From Nocardia macrotermitis (GTDB lineage Bacteria; Actinomycetota; Actinomycetes; Mycobacteriales; Mycobacteriaceae): DNA of 64,000 bases. The stretch covers positions 124,001 through 188,000 of the forward strand of contig NZ_WEGK01000009.1 in NCBI RefSeq assembly GCF_009604405.1. Direction: 5' to 3'. Below the pieces are notes generated by a model. It was given only the letters and a program-made list of their open reading frames with translations, ran no database searches and was not told the DNA's origin. The position numbers and the translations under genes were made by a program. Positions 44,421 through 54,164 of this stretch are shown here, in pieces (the first letter of the stretch is position 1; each line of letters starts with the position of its first letter).

Positions 44421-46847
44421 ATGACAGAATTCGCTACCCCCGAGTCCCACACCACACCGGTGCTCCGGCAGACGAATGTCCGCAGCACCTACCGGCTGCA
44501 ACTGCGACCGGACGCGCTGACCTTCGCCGATGCCCGCGCGATCGCGGAATACCTGCAACAGCTGGGCATTTCGCATCTGTACCTGTCCCCGATCATGACC
44601 GCGGTGCGCGGATCCACGCACGGCTACGACGTCACCGATCCGACCACGGTGTCCGCGGCCCTGGGCGGCCCGGCCGGGCTCAAGGCGCTCTCGGACGAGT
44701 TGCGCGGGCGCGGAATGGGTTTGATCGTCGACCTGGTGCCCAACCACGTCGGGGTGAGTGATCCGCGGCAGAACCCGTGGTGGTGGGATGTGTTGTGCCA
44801 CGGGCGCAAATCCCAGTTCGCGCACTTCTTCGACATCGACTGGAGTTCGACCAACGGCGCGGGCGGTCGCCTGGCGCTGCCGGTACTCCAGAGCGAGAAC
44901 GATCCGGCCGCGTTGACCGTCGACCGCAGCGGCCCGGAACCGATGCTGGCACTGCACGATCTGCGTTTCCCCATCGCCGCGGGCACCGACGGGGAGAACG
45001 CGCTGCGGATCCACGACAAACAGCACTACCGCCTGGTCAGCTGGAAGGCCGGGGTCTGCACCTATCGCCGATTCTTCTCGGTGTCGAGCCTGGCCGCGAT
45101 CCGGCAGGAGGATCCGGCGGTCTTCGAGATCACCCATCGCGAACTGGCCGCCTGGTGCGAGCACGATCTGATCGACGGTGTGCGCGTGGATCATCCGGAC
45201 GGTCTGGCCCATCCCGCGGCCTATCTGGCCCGGCTGCGGCGGCTGATCGGCCCGCATCGGCTGCTGCTGGTGGAGAAGGTGCTGTCCAACCGCGAACCCC
45301 TGGACGCGATGCTGCCGATCGACGGCACCACCGGCTACGACGCGCTCGCGGACCTGGGCGGGGTGCTCATCGACGCCGACGGGGAGAAGGCGCTCACCGA
45401 ACTCTCCCGCAAGTACTGCGGCCACGGCAGCAACGGCGCGTGGATCGGCAACAACGAACATCGCATCAAACGCGCGGTGGCGGAATCGATGCTGGTGCCC
45501 GAGATCCGTCGGCTCGTCGCGGCGATCAAGCGCGACGCCGGGGTCAACGGCGCGGACACCGTGCCGATCAGCGATATGGCGCTGACCAACGCCACCATCG
45601 AGGTCTTGTCCTTCATGCCGGTGTACCGCACCGACTACGCGCCGCTGGCGGGCATGATCACCGCGGTCGTGCAGAAGGTGTGCAAGCGCAGCAGCGAACT
45701 GACCGCGCCGCTGTCGGTGCTGGTCACCGCGCTGGCCGCGAACGGCGAGGCGGCCGTGCGGCTGCATCAGGTGTGCGGCGCGGTGACCGCCAAGGCCGTC
45801 GAGGACACCATGTACTACCAAGGTGCGCGACTGGTCTCGCTACAGGAGGTGGGCGGTAATCCGGCCCGGTTCGGCCGCTCGGTACTGGAGTTCCATCTCG
45901 CCAATTCCGAACGCGCGCAACGCTGGCCGGCCACCATGACCACGCTGACCACCCACGACACCAAACGCGGCGAGGATGTGCGCGCCCGGATCGGCGTGCT
46001 GTCCCAGGCCGCGGAGCTGTGGGCCGAGTCGGTGCCCCGCTGGTTCGAGAACACCCCGCCGCCGGACGAGGCGACCGCGTTGTTCCTGTTGCAGAACATG
46101 TTCGGGATGTGGCCCAACGACGGGCGGCCCGCCGCGACGGTCGCGGGTCTGCGCGAGCGGCTACATCTGTTCGCGGAGAAGGCCGCTCGCGAGGCAGGCA
46201 CCAAAACCTCCTGGGAAGAACCGGATCTCGAATTCGAGTCCGCGCTGCATCAGTGGATCGACGCGGTGATCGACGGCCAGGTCGGCGGCGGGCTGTCCGA
46301 GACGGTGATCAAACTCGCGCCGCACGCGTGGTCGGATGCGTTGTCGCAGAAGCTGCTTCAACTCTGCGGCCCCGGCATTCCCGATATCTACCAGGGCTGC
46401 GAGCTCTGGGAGGATTCGCTCGTCGACCCGGACAACCGCCGCCCGGTCGATTTCGGACATCGCCTGACGATGCTGCAATCCCTCACCGGCACACCGGAAC
46501 TGGATTCGCGCGGGGCGGCCAAGATGTGGATCGTGGCGTACGCGCTGTGGCTGCGGCGCGAACGTCCGGAGTGTTTCGTGGGCGGGGCGTACACGCCGTT
46601 GTTCGCCGCGGGCGACCGGGCCGGACATCTGATCGCGTACGCCCGCGGCCGGGTCGACGAGCCACCGCAGGTGATCGTGGCCGCCACCCGGCACAGCGTC
46701 CGGCTGCACGAAACCGGTTGGGGTGACGCGGCATTGGACCTACCGTCGGGCACCTGGACCGATCGCCTCACCGGGCACACCTTCACCGGCCGGGTCCGGT
46801 TGGAGAAGCTGTTCACCCGGCTGCCGGTGGCGTTGCTGGTGCGGTGA
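44421..46847 (+). CDS. treY: Maltooligosyl trehalose synthase
   Basis: GH13 intramolecular transglucosylase turning the reducing end of maltodextrins into trehalosyl units. It has 808 residues. Landmarks are STYRLQLRPD, LYLSPIMTAVRGSTHGYDVT and LIVDLVPNHVGV; nucleophile D257 in GVRVDHPDG, acid/base E285 in LLLVEKVLS, third acid in LTTHDTKRGEDVRARI; the FPDIYQG-like segment is GIPDIYQGCELW. An alternative GTG at 44370 overlaps the glgX end and has a better Shine-Dalgarno (GGAG), so translation may be coupled. The partner TreZ is encoded at 58430-60193. Confidence 0.95.
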   Translation: MTEFATPESHTTPVLRQTNVRSTYRLQLRPDALTFADARAIAEYLQQLGISHLYLSPIMTAVRGSTHGYDVTDPTTVSAALGGPAGLKALSDELRGRGMGLIVDLVPNHVGVSDPRQNPWWWDVLCHGRKSQFAHFFDIDWSSTNGAGGRLALPVLQSENDPAALTVDRSGPEPMLALHDLRFPIAAGTDGENALRIHDKQHYRLVSWKAGVCTYRRFFSVSSLAAIRQEDPAVFEITHRELAAWCEHDLIDGVRVDHPDGLAHPAAYLARLRRLIGPHRLLLVEKVLSNREPLDAMLPIDGTTGYDALADLGGVLIDADGEKALTELSRKYCGHGSNGAWIGNNEHRIKRAVAESMLVPEIRRLVAAIKRDAGVNGADTVPISDMALTNATIEVLSFMPVYRTDYAPLAGMITAVVQKVCKRSSELTAPLSVLVTALAANGEAAVRLHQVCGAVTAKAVEDTMYYQGARLVSLQEVGGNPARFGRSVLEFHLANSERAQRWPATMTTLTTHDTKRGEDVRARIGVLSQAAELWAESVPRWFENTPPPDEATALFLLQNMFGMWPNDGRPAATVAGLRERLHLFAEKAAREAGTKTSWEEPDLEFESALHQWIDAVIDGQVGGGLSETVIKLAPHAWSDALSQKLLQLCGPGIPDIYQGCELWEDSLVDPDNRRPVDFGHRLTMLQSLTGTPELDSRGAAKMWIVAYALWLRRERPECFVGGAYTPLFAAGDRAGHLIAYARGRVDEPPQVIVAATRHSVRLHETGWGDAALDLPSGTWTDRLTGHTFTGRVRLEKLFTRLPVALLVR

Positions 46848-46918
46848 TTCGCCCCTCGCGACGCCACCCGGAATCCGCTGAGCACCCGGGAGTCCACGGC
46901 GAAGGAACCAGTATCGCG

Positions 46919-48076
46919 TCAGGCCCGCACCGGCTCCGTCGCCGCGGGAGCCGGTGTGGCAGTGGCGTTTCCGGTCTGCTCGACGGGAATGCGATCATCG
47001 CATTCCCGCGACCAACGCTGCACGTTCGCCGGGTCGTAGTCCGCATGCGGTTTGGCGCATGAGGCCAGGTACACCCGTTTGTCCTCGGGTGCGGCCAACC
47101 GCCGCCAGGCATCGCGGTAGAACCGCGGGTTACGCGGATTGAACAACCCTCCGACCAGGTTCGTGATCCGGTAGAACAGGGTCAGATTGTTGCTCGGACG
47201 CACCGGCCCGGTGGCGGATTCGCCGCGTTCGAGAATCTTGCCCAGCAACTCGTCGTCGAATTCCAGCCCCTGCTCCCGGGCCTCGCGCACCATCCAGCGC
47301 AACGACCGATCCGAGAGCCGACTGTCCGGCATACCGCCGCCCACATCGGTGTGGCAGCCCTCGAACCAGACCTGTTTGACCCGGTCCGGCCGCTGCTGGG
47401 CGACCCCGACCTCGTCGGTGACCTCCCACAGACACGGCTCGTAGACGCGGCGACGCTCGTCCACGGCGAGCGCCTGCCGCGCGGTGTGCACACTCGGCGA
47501 CAACCGCAGATCGTGGAATCGGTAACGGTCCGAAGTGATTCCGGGCACGCCCATCGCCCCGACGGTGTCGAAGACGCCGATGAACTTGATCGGCACCGGG
47601 CTCTGGCAGTACCGGGTCCGGAACTCGGCCCACTCGGCCGGATCCGGATCGTCCGGATTCGCCTTGCGCTGCCGGAAGATTCGCATCGCCTCCGGGAACT
47701 TCCCGTCGATCATCGCCTCGGCGGTCAGCAGGCCGATCCGGTGGATCAGACCGGTGAGACTGCGCGCGATGTACGCGCCGCGACTGAAGCCGAAGACGAA
47801 GATCTCGTCGTCGGGCTCCCAGTTCAGCACCAACTGCCAGTACATGGTGGACAGTCCGGCGTCCAGGCCGAGACCGAACGCCCCGCCGAGGTACTTGTCC
47901 ATGAAGTACCCGCGCGAGCCCGGCCCGTCGGTGTAGAACACCCGTTGCCCGATCGAACCCCCGGCTTCCACCGCGGCGTCCAACCGGACCGCTTCCGCAA
48001 TCTTGACGACATTGGTGACCAGCGGGTTGCTCGCTGAGCCCCAGGTGCCGTCACAGCACACAACCAGACGTTTCAT
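46919..48076 (-). CDS. DUF2235 alpha/beta hydrolase
   Basis: 385 residues from the ATG of MKRLVVCCDGTWG (GGGAGGA upstream). The nucleophile is S98 in VFGFSRGAYIARSL, the GxSxG-like motif of DUF2235. YTDGPGSRG precedes it, IGVFDTVGAMGVPG follows, and VWFEGCHTDVGGG holds the probable catalytic His/Asp. Some members are phospholipase effectors of type VI secretion; this one has no secretion signal and no T6SS neighbours. It is divergent from dnaE1. Substrate unknown. Confidence 0.88.
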   Translation of the reverse strand: MKRLVVCCDGTWGSASNPLVTNVVKIAEAVRLDAAVEAGGSIGQRVFYTDGPGSRGYFMDKYLGGAFGLGLDAGLSTMYWQLVLNWEPDDEIFVFGFSRGAYIARSLTGLIHRIGLLTAEAMIDGKFPEAMRIFRQRKANPDDPDPAEWAEFRTRYCQSPVPIKFIGVFDTVGAMGVPGITSDRYRFHDLRLSPSVHTARQALAVDERRRVYEPCLWEVTDEVGVAQQRPDRVKQVWFEGCHTDVGGGMPDSRLSDRSLRWMVREAREQGLEFDDELLGKILERGESATGPVRPSNNLTLFYRITNLVGGLFNPRNPRFYRDAWRRLAAPEDKRVYLASCAKPHADYDPANVQRWSRECDDRIPVEQTGNATATPAPAATEPVRA

Positions 48077-48304
48077 GGCTGAATCCTCCCGCCCCACGCA
48101 CAAGTCTTGCGCGCGTAGCGAACTACCCGAATCGTTCGGGGAATCTCGCGCACAGCCCCATCATTCCCCGAAAACCGCTCCCGCACACCTCGGTTTCCGG
48201 TTCGGGCCACTCGCATCGAACCCTCGCGACACGATCGAGCGCTATCACATGCGCTTTCGCACGGGCCTGCGACCGCCTCCCGAAAACATGTCGTACCCGA
48301 GGCA

Positions 48305-48310
48305 TAATCT
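48305..48310 (+). promoter_or_regulatory. -10 box TAATCT, leaderless dnaE1
   Basis: TAATCT followed by 6 bases and then the GTG at 48317; no Shine-Dalgarno is present. Confidence 0.6.
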
Positions 48311-48316
48311 CTACCC

Positions 48317-51300
48317 GTGTCAGCCTCGGGATTCGTTCACCTCCACAACCACACCGAGTACTCGATGCTCGACGGCGCGGCGAAGATAACGCCCCTGTTC
48401 AAGGAGGCCGAGCGGCTCGGCATGACCGCCGTCGGCATGACCGACCACGGCAACATGTTCGGCGCCTCGGAGTTCTACAACTCGGCCAAGAAGCAGGGCA
48501 TCAAGCCGATCATCGGCATCGAGGCGTACATCGCCCCCGAGTCGCGGTTCAACACCAAACGTGTCCAGTGGGGTGATCCGAGCCAGAAGGGTGACGACGT
48601 CTCGGGTTCGGGCGCCTACACCCACATGACGATGGTCGCGGAGAACGCGACCGGCCTGCGCAACCTGTTCAAGCTGTCCTCGCTGGCCTCGATCGAGGGT
48701 CAGCTCGGCAAGTGGTCGCGGATGGACGCGGAGATCATCGCCGAGCACGCCGAGGGCATCATCGCCACCACCGGCTGCCCCTCGGGCGAGGTGCAGACCC
48801 GGCTGCGCCTGGGCCACGAACGCGAGGCACTCGAGGCCGCGGCCAAGTGGCAGGAGATCTTCGGCAAGGACAACTTCTTCCTCGAGGTGATGGACCACGG
48901 CCTGTCCATCGAGACGCGGGTGCGTCAGGGTCTGCTCGAGGTCGGCCGCAAGCTGGACATTCCCGCGCTGGCCACCAACGACTGCCACTACGTGCACCAG
49001 ACCGACTCCACCAATCACGAAGCGCTGCTGTGCATTCAGACCGGCAAGACGCTCTCGGACCCGACCCGCTTCAAGTTCGACGGCAGCGGCTACTACCTCA
49101 AATCCGCCGACGAGATGCGCGCCATCTGGGACGCCGAGGTGCCCGGCGCGTGCGACAACACCGAATGGATCGGCGAGCGGGTCCAGCCCTACGACGACGT
49201 CTGGCAGCACCGCGACCGGATGCCGATCTTCCCGGTCCCCGAAGGCCACGATCAGGCCAGCTGGCTGCGCGAGGAGGTGCGCCGCGGGCTGGATCGCCGG
49301 TTCCCGGGCGGGCCGCCGCAGAAGTATCTCGACCAGGTCGACTACGAGATCGGCGTCATCCTGGAGATGGGCTTCCCGGCCTACTTCCTGGTCGTCGGCG
49401 ACCTCATCAACCACGCCCGCGAGGTCGGCATCCGCGTCGGCCCGGGTCGTGGTTCGGCGGCCGGTTCGCTGGTCGCCTACGCGCTGGGCATCACCAATAT
49501 CGACCCGCTGCCGCACGGTCTGCTGTTCGAGCGGTTCCTGAACCCCGAGCGCGTATCGATGCCCGATATCGATATCGACTTCGACGATCGCCGGCGCGGT
49601 GAGATGGTGCGCTACGCCGCGGAGAAGTGGGGCACCGACCGGGTCGCCCAGGTCATCACCTTCGGTACCATCAAAACGAAAGCGGCGCTGAAGGATTCGG
49701 CCCGGGTCCTGCACGGTCAGCCCGGTTTCGCGATCGCCGACCAGATCACCAAGGCGCTGCCGCCGCCGATCATGGCCAAGGACATCTCGGTCTCGGGCAT
49801 CACCGATCCCGAGCACGAGCGGTACAAGGAGGCCGCCGAGGTCCGCACCCTGATCGAGACCAATCCGGAGATCGCCAAGATCTACGAGACGGCCAAGGGT
49901 CTCGAGGGCCTGATCCGCAACGCGGGCGTGCACGCCTGCGCGGTCATCATGTCGTGCGAGCCGCTCACCGACGCGATCCCGGTGTGGAAGCGCGCGCAGG
50001 ACGGCGCGATCATCACGGGCTGGGACTACCCGTCGTGCGAGGCCATCGGCCTGCTGAAGATGGACTTCCTGGGCCTGCGCAACCTGACGGTGATCGGTGA
50101 CGCGCTGGACAACATCAAGGCCAACCGCGGCGTCGACCTGGACATGGACACGCTGCCGCTGGACGACGCGGCCACCTTCGAATTGCTTTCCCGCGGTGAC
50201 ACTCTCGGCGTGTTCCAGCTCGATGGTGGGCCCATGCGAGATCTGCTGCGCCGCATGCAGCCCACCGCGTTCGAGGACATCGTCGCGGTCGGCGCGCTGT
50301 ACCGCCCCGGCCCGATGGGCATGAACGCGCACAACGACTACGCCGACCGCAAGAACGACCGGCAAGAGGTCAAACCGATCCACCCGGAGCTCGAGGAGCC
50401 GCTGAAGGACATCCTGGGCGAGACGTTCGGCCTGATCGTCTACCAGGAGCAGATCATGCACGTCGCGCAGAAGGTGGCCGGGTACTCGCTCGGTCGAGCC
50501 GATATTCTGCGCCGCGCCATGGGTAAGAAGAAGGCCGAGGTGCTCGAGGCGGAGTTCGAGGGCTTCGAGAAGGGCATGATGGAGAACGGGTTCTCCAAGG
50601 CCTCGATCAAGGCGCTGTGGGACACCATCCTCCCGTTCGCCGGATACGCGTTCAACAAGTCGCACGCCGCCGCGTACGGCCTGGTCTCGTACTGGACCGC
50701 GTACCTGAAGGCGAACTATCCGGCCGAATACATGGCCGCCCTGCTCACCAGCGTCGGGGACGACAAGGACAAGGCCGCGGTCTACCTGTCGGACTGCCGC
50801 CGCCTGGGCATCACGGTGCTGCCGCCGGATGTGAACGAGTCCGAGCACAACTTCGCCTCGGTCGGCGCGGACATCCGGTTCGGCCTCGGTGCGGTGCGCA
50901 ACGTCGGCGCGAACGTGGTGGCCTCGATCATCGCCGCGCGCAAGGAGAAGTCGAAGTACACCGACTTCTCGGACTACCTGAACAAGATCGATACCGTCGC
51001 CTGCACCAAGAAGGTCACCGAATCCCTCATCAAGGCAGGCGCTTTCGACTCGCTCGATCATCCGCGCAAGGGGCTGCTGCTGGTGCACTCCGACGCCATC
51101 GATGCGGTGATGTCGACCAAGAAGGCCGAGGCGATCGGGCAGTTCGACCTGTTCGGCGGGTTGGACGACGGTGACGAGTCGATGAGTTCGGTGTTCGATG
51201 TGAAGGTTCCCGACGAGGAGTGGGAGTCCAAGCACAAGCTGGCGCTGGAGCGAGAGATGTTGGGGCTGTACGTGTCCGGGCATCCGCTCAACGGTGTCGA

Positions 51301-51862
51301 GCATGTTCTTGCGGCACAGGCGGATACGCCGATTCCCGCGATTCTCCAGGGCGATGTGAAGGACGGCGCGCAGGTCACCATCGGCGGCATTCTCGCGTCG
51401 GTGAACCGGCGCGTCAACAAGAACGGATTGCCCTGGGCCTCGGCGCAATTGGAGGATCTCACCGGTGGTATCGAGGTGCTGTTCTTCCCGCAGTCGTACT
51501 CGGTGTACGGGATGGATATCGTCGACGACGCCGTGGTGCTGGTCAAGGCCCGGGTCTCGGTTCGCGACGACCGCGTCTCGCTGATCGCCAACGATCTGGT
51601 GGTGCCGGATCTGTCCGCGATCGGCGTGGAGAAGCCGCTGGCGGTGACCATTCCGACCCGGCTGTGCACGCCCGACAAGGTCGGTGCGCTCAAGCGGGTG
51701 TTGTCGAGCCATCCCGGCACCGCCGATGTGCACATCCGCCATGTGGGTTCGCGGGAGAAGACCACGCTGCTCAAGGTCGCGGACAATCTGCGCGTCTCGC
51801 CGTCGTCGGCGTTGATGGGTGACCTGAAAGCTCTGCTCGGGCCGGGCTGTCTGGCCAGCTGA
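48317..51862 (+). CDS. dnaE1: DNA polymerase III alpha subunit (replicative)
   Basis: Main replicative polymerase. It has 1181 residues: the PHP domain at the N-terminus (HLHNHTEYSMLDGA, GMTDHGNMFG), which in mycobacterial DnaE1 proofreads; the palm with the MPDIDIDFDDRRRGE aspartates at about 416-421 and the third Asp near residue 582 (LLKMDFLGLRNL); a helix-hairpin-helix region, an OB fold (VTIGGILASVNRRVNKNG) and a C-terminal tail. The length and intact PHP histidines indicate the replicative DnaE1 rather than the mutagenic DnaE2. Confidence 0.97.
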   Translation: MSASGFVHLHNHTEYSMLDGAAKITPLFKEAERLGMTAVGMTDHGNMFGASEFYNSAKKQGIKPIIGIEAYIAPESRFNTKRVQWGDPSQKGDDVSGSGAYTHMTMVAENATGLRNLFKLSSLASIEGQLGKWSRMDAEIIAEHAEGIIATTGCPSGEVQTRLRLGHEREALEAAAKWQEIFGKDNFFLEVMDHGLSIETRVRQGLLEVGRKLDIPALATNDCHYVHQTDSTNHEALLCIQTGKTLSDPTRFKFDGSGYYLKSADEMRAIWDAEVPGACDNTEWIGERVQPYDDVWQHRDRMPIFPVPEGHDQASWLREEVRRGLDRRFPGGPPQKYLDQVDYEIGVILEMGFPAYFLVVGDLINHAREVGIRVGPGRGSAAGSLVAYALGITNIDPLPHGLLFERFLNPERVSMPDIDIDFDDRRRGEMVRYAAEKWGTDRVAQVITFGTIKTKAALKDSARVLHGQPGFAIADQITKALPPPIMAKDISVSGITDPEHERYKEAAEVRTLIETNPEIAKIYETAKGLEGLIRNAGVHACAVIMSCEPLTDAIPVWKRAQDGAIITGWDYPSCEAIGLLKMDFLGLRNLTVIGDALDNIKANRGVDLDMDTLPLDDAATFELLSRGDTLGVFQLDGGPMRDLLRRMQPTAFEDIVAVGALYRPGPMGMNAHNDYADRKNDRQEVKPIHPELEEPLKDILGETFGLIVYQEQIMHVAQKVAGYSLGRADILRRAMGKKKAEVLEAEFEGFEKGMMENGFSKASIKALWDTILPFAGYAFNKSHAAAYGLVSYWTAYLKANYPAEYMAALLTSVGDDKDKAAVYLSDCRRLGITVLPPDVNESEHNFASVGADIRFGLGAVRNVGANVVASIIAARKEKSKYTDFSDYLNKIDTVACTKKVTESLIKAGAFDSLDHPRKGLLLVHSDAIDAVMSTKKAEAIGQFDLFGGLDDGDESMSSVFDVKVPDEEWESKHKLALEREMLGLYVSGHPLNGVEHVLAAQADTPIPAILQGDVKDGAQVTIGGILASVNRRVNKNGLPWASAQLEDLTGGIEVLFFPQSYSVYGMDIVDDAVVLVKARVSVRDDRVSLIANDLVVPDLSAIGVEKPLAVTIPTRLCTPDKVGALKRVLSSHPGTADVHIRHVGSREKTTLLKVADNLRVSPSSALMGDLKALLGPGCLAS

Positions 51863-51876
51863 ACTGCTTCACGATC

Positions 51877-51910
51877 GACCGCCGCATCCGTTGTCTCGGG
51901 TGCGGCGGTC
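51877..51910. terminator. Hairpin after dnaE1
   Basis: GACCGCCGCA (51877-51886) and TGCGGCGGTC (51901-51910) form a perfect 10-bp stem with a 14-base loop, 14 bases after the dnaE1 stop. A short gtcttcg follows; there is no long U-tract. Confidence 0.75.
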
Positions 51911-52021
51911 GTCTTCGTGCTGATCAGTCCGATGCGGCCGCGGGAAAGCCTGCGTGCCCCGAAACTGCCGCCGCGCGAAGCGATTCTCGGAGGTGGCCCG
52001 CGCGCTGCCTCTGCGGCGGAG

Positions 52022-53059
52022 TTATCGCGCGGGTGGGGCGGTGCTCTCGCGGACGACGAGGGTCGGGACGACCGGGGGCGGTTCGGGGACGTCGTTGTCG
52101 GATTCCAGGAGTTGCAGGAGTAGCTGCATGCTGCGGCGGCCGACCTCGTCGAAGTCCTGGCGCATGGTGGTCAGGGGTGGGGTCAGGTAGGCGGCCTCGG
52201 GGATGTCGTCGAAGCCGATGACCGAAATGTCTTCGGGGACACGGATTCCGCGTTCGGCGAAGGCGCGCAGCAGGCCCAGGGCCATCTGGTCGTTGGCGGC
52301 GAAGACCGCGGTGACGCCGGTCTGGGCGGCCAGCAGCAGGCCGGCCTCGTAGCCCGAGCGGGCGCTCCAGTCGCCGCCGATCATGGGCGGCACCTCCGCA
52401 CCGGCGGCCTCCAGGGCGCGCCGCCAGCCCTGGGCGCGGTCGCGCGCCTCGAGCCAACCGGCCGGGCCCGACACGTGCCAGACCGTGCGGTGGCCCAGCT
52501 CCAACAGGTGGTGCACGGCCAGGCGGGTGCCCTCGAACTGGTCGACCACGGCGGCGGGCAGTCCGGCGTCCTGACCGGCCTCGACCGCGACCACGACGAG
52601 TTGGCGGGGCATCGAATGCAGGGCGGACGCGGTGGTCTGCTGCGGCGCGATCACGATCACCCCGTCCACGCCCTGATCGGCGAGGGTGTTGATCGCGGCC
52701 AGCACACTGGGCCGGTCCACGGTCTCCAGGGCGGCGATGCTGACGCCGTAACCCGCTGCGCGCGCGGCCCTTTCGATCCCCAGCATCATCGATGCCGGAC
52801 CGAAGAGCACGGTGTCGAAGGTGACCACGCCGAGCACCTTGGAACGGCGGCTGACCAGGCCGCGGGCCATCGCGTTGGGACGGTATCCGAGCGCCTCGAC
52901 CGCGGCCAGCACGCGTTCGCGCGTCTCGGCACGCACCTGCGGGCTGTCGTTCAGCACGCGCGACACCGTCTGATGTGACACACCGGCCAGTTTGGCGACA
53001 TCCGTCATCACCGCCGGACGTCCGGCCTTGCCCGGGGAGCGCCCGTTCCGGTCTCTCAC
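52022..53059 (-). CDS. LacI-family transcriptional regulator
   Basis: About 345 residues from the GTG at 53059 (GAAGGTGGGG upstream; an ATG at 53074 is possible). The HTH is VAKLAGVSHQTVSRVLND, followed by the hinge ALGYRPNAMARGLVSRRSK. The periplasmic-binding-like core has GVDGVIVIAPQQ, VSGPAGWLEARDRAQGWRRA and VFAANDQMALGLL. No sugar genes lie next to it, so its regulon is unclear. It is convergent with dnaE1. Confidence 0.92.
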   Translation of the reverse strand: MRDRNGRSPGKAGRPAVMTDVAKLAGVSHQTVSRVLNDSPQVRAETRERVLAAVEALGYRPNAMARGLVSRRSKVLGVVTFDTVLFGPASMMLGIERAARAAGYGVSIAALETVDRPSVLAAINTLADQGVDGVIVIAPQQTTASALHSMPRQLVVVAVEAGQDAGLPAAVVDQFEGTRLAVHHLLELGHRTVWHVSGPAGWLEARDRAQGWRRALEAAGAEVPPMIGGDWSARSGYEAGLLLAAQTGVTAVFAANDQMALGLLRAFAERGIRVPEDISVIGFDDIPEAAYLTPPLTTMRQDFDEVGRRSMQLLLQLLESDNDVPEPPPVVPTLVVRESTAPPAR

Positions 53060-53622
53060 ATCCCCACCTTCCATGCCGGACTACCGGCGTCGATCCATGA
53101 TTCAGGTTAGCGCCCACACCGATTTCCGCCACCGCCCGCCCGCGTCGAAGCGAATCACCCTGCGCCTCAATCGATGCCGAGGACGCCACGGTTCGCCACG
53201 TATCGGCGGACGATTCCGCACAGGAGGATGTTAACGTTCACAGCACCTGTTGCCGGAGCAGCCGCGCACAGCAATCGGCGGCGAGTCGAAAGGTGTTACG
53301 CCCCAAACAGTCCCGCGCACAGCCGGGCACGCGGTCCGGCAGTGACAGTTCCGGAGTGACCTGCCCAATCCCGTTCCGAGGTTCCACCGTCGAGCCGGGC
53401 TCGGCCGCAGGTGCCGCCACACATCGGCATATCACGCGACCGATCAGGACAGACGCCGAAACAATCCGTGGCGCTAACCCCATACGCCGACGGAGTACAC
53501 GGCGGCCTGTCGGCAATCGGATTGCAGCGGTGCCGTCGTCACATTGGAAGATCGGGGCCGAGGGCACACGCGGCCTATCGTCGGACCGATCGGAATTCGC
53601 CCGCCGAGCGCTGCGGCGCGAA
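53060..53622. other. No recognisable gene
   Basis: About 560 bp upstream of the LacI gene and downstream of the small membrane protein. Codon-position GC bias is weak in all frames and no domain is visible. It must contain the LacI promoter, but no LacI-type CGNNNNNNCG dyad stood out to me. Confidence 0.4.
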
Positions 53623-53856
53623 TCAGGACATCGAATGAATGCGGGGACCGATTACGGCGACGGCCCAGCGGACGGCGGCCACTGCCGCGGCGACGAGTAC
53701 GGCGAGCTGGGCGGATCCGGTGATCAGGACGAGCGCGAGAGCGACGAACAAACCCAGGGCCAGCGCCTCGAGCTTGTACACCGGCCACCGCACACCGGCG
53801 ATATCGACCTCGTGCGCACCACGGGTGACAGCTCGCTCCGGATTCACCACTACCAT
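53623..53856 (-). CDS. Small membrane protein
   Basis: 77 residues from the ATG at 53856 (MVVVNPERAVTRGAHEVDIA); a GTG at 53871 is an alternative. Two hydrophobic segments, LEALALGLFVALALVLITG and the LAVLVAAAVAAVRWAVAVIG stretch, form a helical hairpin. The N-terminal part is hydrophilic. No catalytic motif. I cannot name a family, and the lack of a clear Shine-Dalgarno keeps confidence moderate. Confidence 0.5.
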   Translation of the reverse strand: MVVVNPERAVTRGAHEVDIAGVRWPVYKLEALALGLFVALALVLITGSAQLAVLVAAAVAAVRWAVAVIGPRIHSMS

Positions 53857-54152
53857 CTGGTCAGGGTACACGGATATCTAAGTTCGGTCCACCGAACTTC
53901 GCCGGAGAACGCCGGTCGACCTGCGTATCCACCCAACGGCCGAGTGCCGCACTCACCCGCCCGGACCTCGGCACTCGCCGACTCCACCCGGCGACGATCC
54001 GCCCACACCGCCCGACAATCCCGGCGTAATCGCATGCGGCCCGACCGATTCCCCCAACCTGATATCCGCGCAGGTCACGGTGGTAACAGCCGCTCGTGGA
54101 CGCCGCCGGAGCGCTGACGGCGGGCGCACGACACGCCTGTCCGGGGCCCGGA

Positions 54153-54158
54153 TAGCAT
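54153..54158 (+). promoter_or_regulatory. -10 box TAGCAT, leaderless ilvA
   Basis: TAGCAT followed by 6 bases and then the GTG at 54165. Confidence 0.5.
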
Positions 54159-54164
54159 GTTCGG

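Noticed and set aside
48320..51742. Long open frame of 1140 codons on the minus strand opposite dnaE1
   Set aside because: Mirror of the dnaE1 codon bias; the protein is Arg/Gln/Val/His-rich low-quality sequence with no domain, as expected for antisense frames in high-GC DNA.
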